Of a stretch of 64,000 nt of DNA, positions 60,280 through 64,000 are shown in pieces. Location of the stretch: positions 124,001 to 188,000 of the forward strand of contig NAJO01000057.1 in assembly GCA_002077065.1 (NCBI GenBank), in the 5' to 3' direction. The DNA is from Cryoendolithus antarcticus (lineage: Eukaryota; Ascomycota; Dothideomycetes; Cladosporiales; Cladosporiaceae). The translations under genes and the position numbers were made by a program. How positions within the stretch are numbered: position 1 is the first letter of the stretch; every line of letters begins with the position of its first letter. The notes under the pieces were generated by a model. It was given only the letters and a program-made list of their open reading frames with translations, had not been told where the DNA came from and did no database searches.

Positions 60280-62376
60280 CTACTTCTGCGGTCTCGGCCC
60301 AATAATCTGCCTCCGCCCTCCAATAGCAATCCCACTCCCACTTGAGCTCCCGCGATTCATTCCATCCCCGCCCGTAAACCCATACTGATTCACATCCCAC
60401 GTCTGCCCCTCGCCCACACCTTCATTCGGATCCCTCTTCCTCTCAGCAACGCGCTTCTGCTCTGTCTCCCACTCCCGTTGTCGTTCGCGTTCACGCTCCA
60501 TTTCGCGCTCGAGGAGGGATTTGGAGGCCCAGCCGCCGGCTTGAGTAGACTTCTGCGAAGCTTGGCGACGATCATTGAGGGTTGACTGCTCGAGGGCTGT
60601 ATCGCCGGTTTCGGTCGCGGAGGAGATGCGAGGTTGAGGGGTTGAGGGGGCGGGGTTGGAGGAAAGGAAAGCGGAGGTGCGGGTTTGAGTTGTGGGCTGT
60701 GGGGTAAAGGGGTCATAGGCCTTTGGCTGGGGCGTGGGGAGGGGTCGGTTTGTGCTGCCTAGGGGTGAGGAACTGGGTGCTGAGTCGGGGTTATATTGAG
60801 GTACTGAAGAGCTGGAGAGGTTGGAGTTAAGTTGCTGGGTTGGCCTGGTGAGGGCTGTGGGCAACTCTGATTCTTCTTCGTCGGGAGGATCGTTGACCTC
60901 AGGCATAGGTTGTGGTAAAGGTCTTGAAGTTAGAGATGGCAACGGTGCTTTTGTCTTCTGCTCTCGAGGTGCTCCACTCCGTGCTGGCTTTGCAGGCGTT
61001 GTTGGCTGGTTCGCCTGCCATTGCTTGCGCAGAGACTCTCGCTCGTCCGGTGCCCAGCTGGCCTCGCTCTCTTTAGCGCTGTCCGGCCGTTGCGTCTGCG
61101 CTGTGCTGGGTCGAGAGCTATTCGAGCTTTGCGTGAGTCGCTCTTCCCTTTCCATCTGATATTGGCGCTCTCGTTCTCTAGCTTCCTCCAGCTGATGCTC
61201 TAGCTCGCGCACACGTGCTTGTTCCGGAGTCTCGTTCTGTCCGTCGGATCCAGTACTTGCAGCAACCGACTCACGCTGATGTTGTGACAATGTCTGGCCA
61301 CGTAGAATAGTACTCGATGCGACTCTAGGCTTCTCAGGCGGCTTCTTTTGCATCTGTCGCTTCGAATCCGCATCTTCTTTCCGTCGTACTTCTTCCTCCT
61401 GCTTCCACTTTCGCTCCTGCTCTGCCCACTGTCGCTTCTGCTCTTCGACATGCTGCCTCTCGGCCTCACGCTGTCTCTGAGTCTCATCTTCCCATCTCCG
61501 CTCCTCTTGTAGTCTCTCTCGCTCCTCCTCCGCCTCCCGCTCTGCTCGCCTATCGATGTCTGCCTGCTCTGTCTGTTTTCTTACACGCTCCCCCTCCGCA
61601 GCCTTCTCTTTTCGCACACGCTCCTTCTCGGCAAGACTTGGCACTGTCGGCCCCTGACTAGTAATCTGACGCCGCGCCCCAAAGCTGATACCCTGGTTTC
61701 CCTGTGAAGCACCACCCATGTAGCCATACTGAGCAATATTCCAGGCTGGTGATGTGGCACCCTCGTCGGTCTTCTTGCTCCAGGAGGAGACTGATCCAGA
61801 GCCTGATCCTGTCGATCCACCCGTCCGGGCTGGGGACATTGGCCGTATCGCACCAGATCCTCTGGTCTGCGCCGCAGGTGCGCCGTACATGCTTGATCTC
61901 CCATTCATGCCGCTTCCAGTCCCATTCGGCGACAGAGGGTTTGCCGCCTTCTTCGGCCCTATCGTCGATCGAAACACAGTCGGCTTGACAGCGTGCGCCT
62001 GCCGCGAGAACGCTCCCAAGCATTGCAGCACTTGCGCCGGGTCCTTGCTCTCGAACAGATCGACCGTCAGGAAGCGATCATGTGCCGGCATGTTGAGTGG
62101 TGGCATCTCGCATGCCCTCAAGAAGTGCGAGATATTCTCCATCTGAATGAATGGCATTCCGCTCTTCTTGAACTTGATGCCTGGGGTGGGAAGCACTTTG
62201 TTGGCGAGTTCGCATAGGGCGGTGCCATCTTTCAGAGCATCCAGAAGGTCACCGGGAGGTATCGATCGACCAAGCGACTCTTCGATCCATTGTCTCGTTT
62301 CATTGGCAGCCTGTGGAGTGTATCGTCCGAGTCGCAGGTTGCGCATGTCCTGGTCGAGGGAAGTGACGGACGCCAT
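60280..62376 (-). CDS. Calponin-homology actin-binding protein with long coiled coil
   Basis: Intronless, 698 aa. Residues ~15-130 form a single type-3 calponin-homology domain: NETRQWIEESLGRSIPPGDL, LKDGTALCELANKVLP, FKKSGMPFIQMENISHFLRA, LTVDLFESKDPAQVLQCLGA. This matches yeast Scp1/transgelin. Unlike the ~200-aa Scp1, it has a ~100-residue Glu/Arg coiled coil (REAEEERERLQEERRWEDETQ), then Pro/Ser/Thr-rich sequence. Two calponin-type repeats flank this: WNIAQYGYMGGASQGNQGIS..GARRQI (~225-255) and WDVNQYGFTGGDGMNRG..IGGRRQIIG at the C-terminus. Likely bundles or stabilises F-actin. Confidence 0.88.
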   Translation of the reverse strand: MASVTSLDQDMRNLRLGRYTPQAANETRQWIEESLGRSIPPGDLLDALKDGTALCELANKVLPTPGIKFKKSGMPFIQMENISHFLRACEMPPLNMPAHDRFLTVDLFESKDPAQVLQCLGAFSRQAHAVKPTVFRSTIGPKKAANPLSPNGTGSGMNGRSSMYGAPAAQTRGSGAIRPMSPARTGGSTGSGSGSVSSWSKKTDEGATSPAWNIAQYGYMGGASQGNQGISFGARRQITSQGPTVPSLAEKERVRKEKAAEGERVRKQTEQADIDRRAEREAEEERERLQEERRWEDETQRQREAERQHVEEQKRQWAEQERKWKQEEEVRRKEDADSKRQMQKKPPEKPRVASSTILRGQTLSQHQRESVAASTGSDGQNETPEQARVRELEHQLEEARERERQYQMEREERLTQSSNSSRPSTAQTQRPDSAKESEASWAPDERESLRKQWQANQPTTPAKPARSGAPREQKTKAPLPSLTSRPLPQPMPEVNDPPDEEESELPTALTRPTQQLNSNLSSSSVPQYNPDSAPSSSPLGSTNRPLPTPQPKAYDPFTPQPTTQTRTSAFLSSNPAPSTPQPRISSATETGDTALEQSTLNDRRQASQKSTQAGGWASKSLLEREMERERERQREWETEQKRVAERKRDPNEGVGEGQTWDVNQYGFTGGDGMNRGSSSGSGIAIGGRRQIIGPRPQK

Positions 62377-62830
62377 GATGGGTGATCAAGTGTAATTTCG
62401 TGCTATCGCATGTCTCTAGAGATGTTAGATACTCATCACCCTTTCTGTCAGACTGGAATTCGAGACTGTTATTGCCGAGCATCTGCTGGCAACAACATTG
62501 CGGGCAGTCGCAACTGACATCAGGGTACGGCTACTCCCGCTCGCTGCCAAACAAGGCGCCCCACCACACAAGGGCACCTCGTTCTTTGATCATACCCTGC
62601 TCGGCTTTCTATTGTCAACGCCATCACGCGACCTTCATTCACCGAGTGCCGGAGGGAGGAAGAGTAATTAGGGCTCGCAGTCTAGGAGGCTACATCGTTC
62701 ACTATTGCTCATCTCAGCCGCGGCGATCTATAAAGCAAGCACGGGCGACTGCATCGACCACCCATCTCCGACCAACGGCAGCAAACACGCAAGTCAAAGT
62801 GCCGACAACTGCCATACCACCGACACTACC
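62377..62830. promoter_or_regulatory. Divergent promoter, calponin / nuclear-type protein
   Basis: 454 bp between ATG 62376 and ATG 62831. Frames upstream of 62831 start at non-ATG codons. Confidence 0.4.
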
Positions 62831-63682
62831 ATGGACTCAATGCGGCATCTCTCCACATCTCTGCCGGGAGGTCGCCGGCGGAATGATCAAACGCCTCAGC
62901 TCCTAGCCGACTTCAAGGCCGCTGCCCTCTCTGTGACTAATCTGTACAAAGCCGCGGCAGCAGACAACACACGAGCACGAGAAGTAGGCTTCCAGGACGC
63001 TCTTGATGAGTTGTTGGCATTCCTGGACCGAGAGAATCTTGGGTTGGGCGATGGGGAAGGATGGAGGGTGCGGCAGTGGGCGACGGAGCGCCTGGACGAT
63101 GCACAGAGGGTCAGTGATGAGGACGAAGATGCACCGGTCAGAGAGGAGGCGACGGAAACTCGGAGCTCATCGCCAGAGACGCAACGGAAACCAGCGCTGT
63201 CGACTGTGACCACGGACCTGGCAGAGGAGAGCGAACCACGGCGAGCGTCGGAGCCACCACAACAGCCCCATCAACCACATACCGCCCGCATGCCGCCTCC
63301 AGCACCTTCATTAGAGACCTTTAACTTTCGCACCTCTCAACAGTACCCAGCCCCTCCCCATCGAGAAAGCACGAACCACGACAGAGAAACCACGATGGAA
63401 GTCGACCCTGCCTCTACAAACACAACACCAGGCAGCACACCAAGCACTATCCGCATCACGCCCAGATCATCTCGATCACGACACTCGAATCACAACCGGA
63501 ACCGCGATGGCCGGAATGCGACACCAGCTACACTAAACTTCAACTTGGGAACGGGAGCCGGTAGTAAGCGTAAGCTGCCCTACCCGGACTTCTTTGATAT
63601 TTCAGGGTTGGGGAACGAAGGCCATGTGCCGGAAAGGAAGGATGGCAATGGTAGGGGAGGTAAGAGGGGGAGGCACGTTTGA
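62831..63682 (+). CDS. Conserved protein, possibly HAPSTR1/C16orf72-like
   Basis: 283 aa from ATG 62831 (MDSMRHLSTSLPGGRRR). The first ~100 residues are helical and look conserved: LLADFKAAALSVTNLYKAAA, REVGFQDALDELLAFLDREN, GDGEGWRVRQWATERLD. The pattern F-x-AA-x-SVT-x-LYK is reminiscent of the animal stress regulator HAPSTR1 (C16orf72); that link is tentative. The rest is disordered, Pro/Ser/Thr/Arg-rich, ending KRKLPYPDFFDISGL and a basic RGGKRGRHV tail suggestive of nuclear location. Confidence 0.75.
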   Translation: MDSMRHLSTSLPGGRRRNDQTPQLLADFKAAALSVTNLYKAAAADNTRAREVGFQDALDELLAFLDRENLGLGDGEGWRVRQWATERLDDAQRVSDEDEDAPVREEATETRSSSPETQRKPALSTVTTDLAEESEPRRASEPPQQPHQPHTARMPPPAPSLETFNFRTSQQYPAPPHRESTNHDRETTMEVDPASTNTTPGSTPSTIRITPRSSRSRHSNHNRNRDGRNATPATLNFNLGTGAGSKRKLPYPDFFDISGLGNEGHVPERKDGNGRGGKRGRHV

Positions 63683-64000
63683 AGGACGCAAAGGGTTAGG
63701 GTCTTAGCTGTTTGTAGCGTGGAGTTGGGCATAGCTTTGGGGATTAGCAGCATTGCGCATAGCTGGGAGGGAACGGAGCCGTGAGCGTACAGCAACCCTC
63801 GCATAGCGCTTTGCTTATCTTACTGAGACAGTCTAAAGGTCCACACGGGAGACACACGAATCGCTCCCTTGAGTCTACAAATTCATCTGTGCAAACCTCT
63901 CTTCACCACCGCTGAACAGTCTTTCGCTCGCTCAATATTCTGCTGGACATGTCAAACGCGTGCGAGTCCTACTCGCTCGCTCCAGGGTAGCAGCCAGGAC
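63683..64000. other. 3' flank at the window end
   Basis: 318 bp after the last stop codon. No gene seen. Confidence 0.35.

Overview
The window is nuclear DNA of a filamentous ascomycete (Pezizomycotina). Spliceosomal introns are mostly 44-80 nt, with GT..AG ends and CTAAC/CTGAC-like branch sites. Gene density is about one per 2 kb on both strands. Fungus-typical genes include Slt2 MAP kinase, Rtt103, a BIM1-like copper protein, a GPI-anchored repeat protein and a CFEM-free secretome. The look is of Dothideomycetes, but that placement is inference. I saw no transposon, rRNA, tRNA or CRISPR array.

Layout. 0.3-1.4 kb (minus): a spliced secreted protein joining a crystallin-like domain to four tandem Kex2-type peptide units; this is the most interesting locus. 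1.4-4.0 kb: gene-poor. 4.0-6.7 kb: large ankyrin protein. 7.6-9.4 kb: catalase. 9.5-11.0 kb: conserved basic protein. 11.3-13.8 kb: divergent RTT103 and clathrin light chain. 14.7-17.2 kb: Mdl1-type mitochondrial ABC half-transporter. 17.6-18.5 kb: BIM1-like copper protein. 19.4-20.1 kb: hypothetical. 22.2-25.4 kb: divergent COQ7 and RTF1. 25.6-26.8 kb: unknown conserved protein. 27.3-28.7 kb: SLT2. 29.9-31.5 kb: fatty aldehyde dehydrogenase. 33.2-34.7 kb: cytosolic tryptophanyl-tRNA synthetase. 35.1-38.3 kb: 1058-aa GPI repeat protein. 39.9-42.0 kb: membrane pseudo-aspartic protease. 42.2-42.8 kb: small stress-type protein. 43.3-46.1 kb: C2 protein of Inn1/Fic1 type. 46.7-47.3 kb: broken GNAT acetyltransferase. 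48.8-49.8 kb: zinc alcohol dehydrogenase. 49.9-53.3 kb: divergent DTD1 and NOT3/5. 54.6-55.3 kb: C2H2 zinc-finger protein. 55.5-57.0 kb: secreted esterase. 57.7-59.7 kb: divergent His-rich membrane protein and MYND protein. 60.3-63.7 kb: divergent calponin-domain protein and a conserved nuclear-type protein.

The genes do not form one pathway. Most are housekeeping: transcription elongation and termination, mRNA decay, translation fidelity, ubiquinone synthesis, endocytosis and cytokinesis. Interspersed are cell-surface and secreted proteins (BIM1-like, GPI repeat protein, pseudo-protease, esterase, crystallin/peptide precursor). Slt2, the C2 protein and the surface proteins share a cell-wall theme, but I see no cluster. 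Gene models were built by hand from splice signals and reading-frame continuity.
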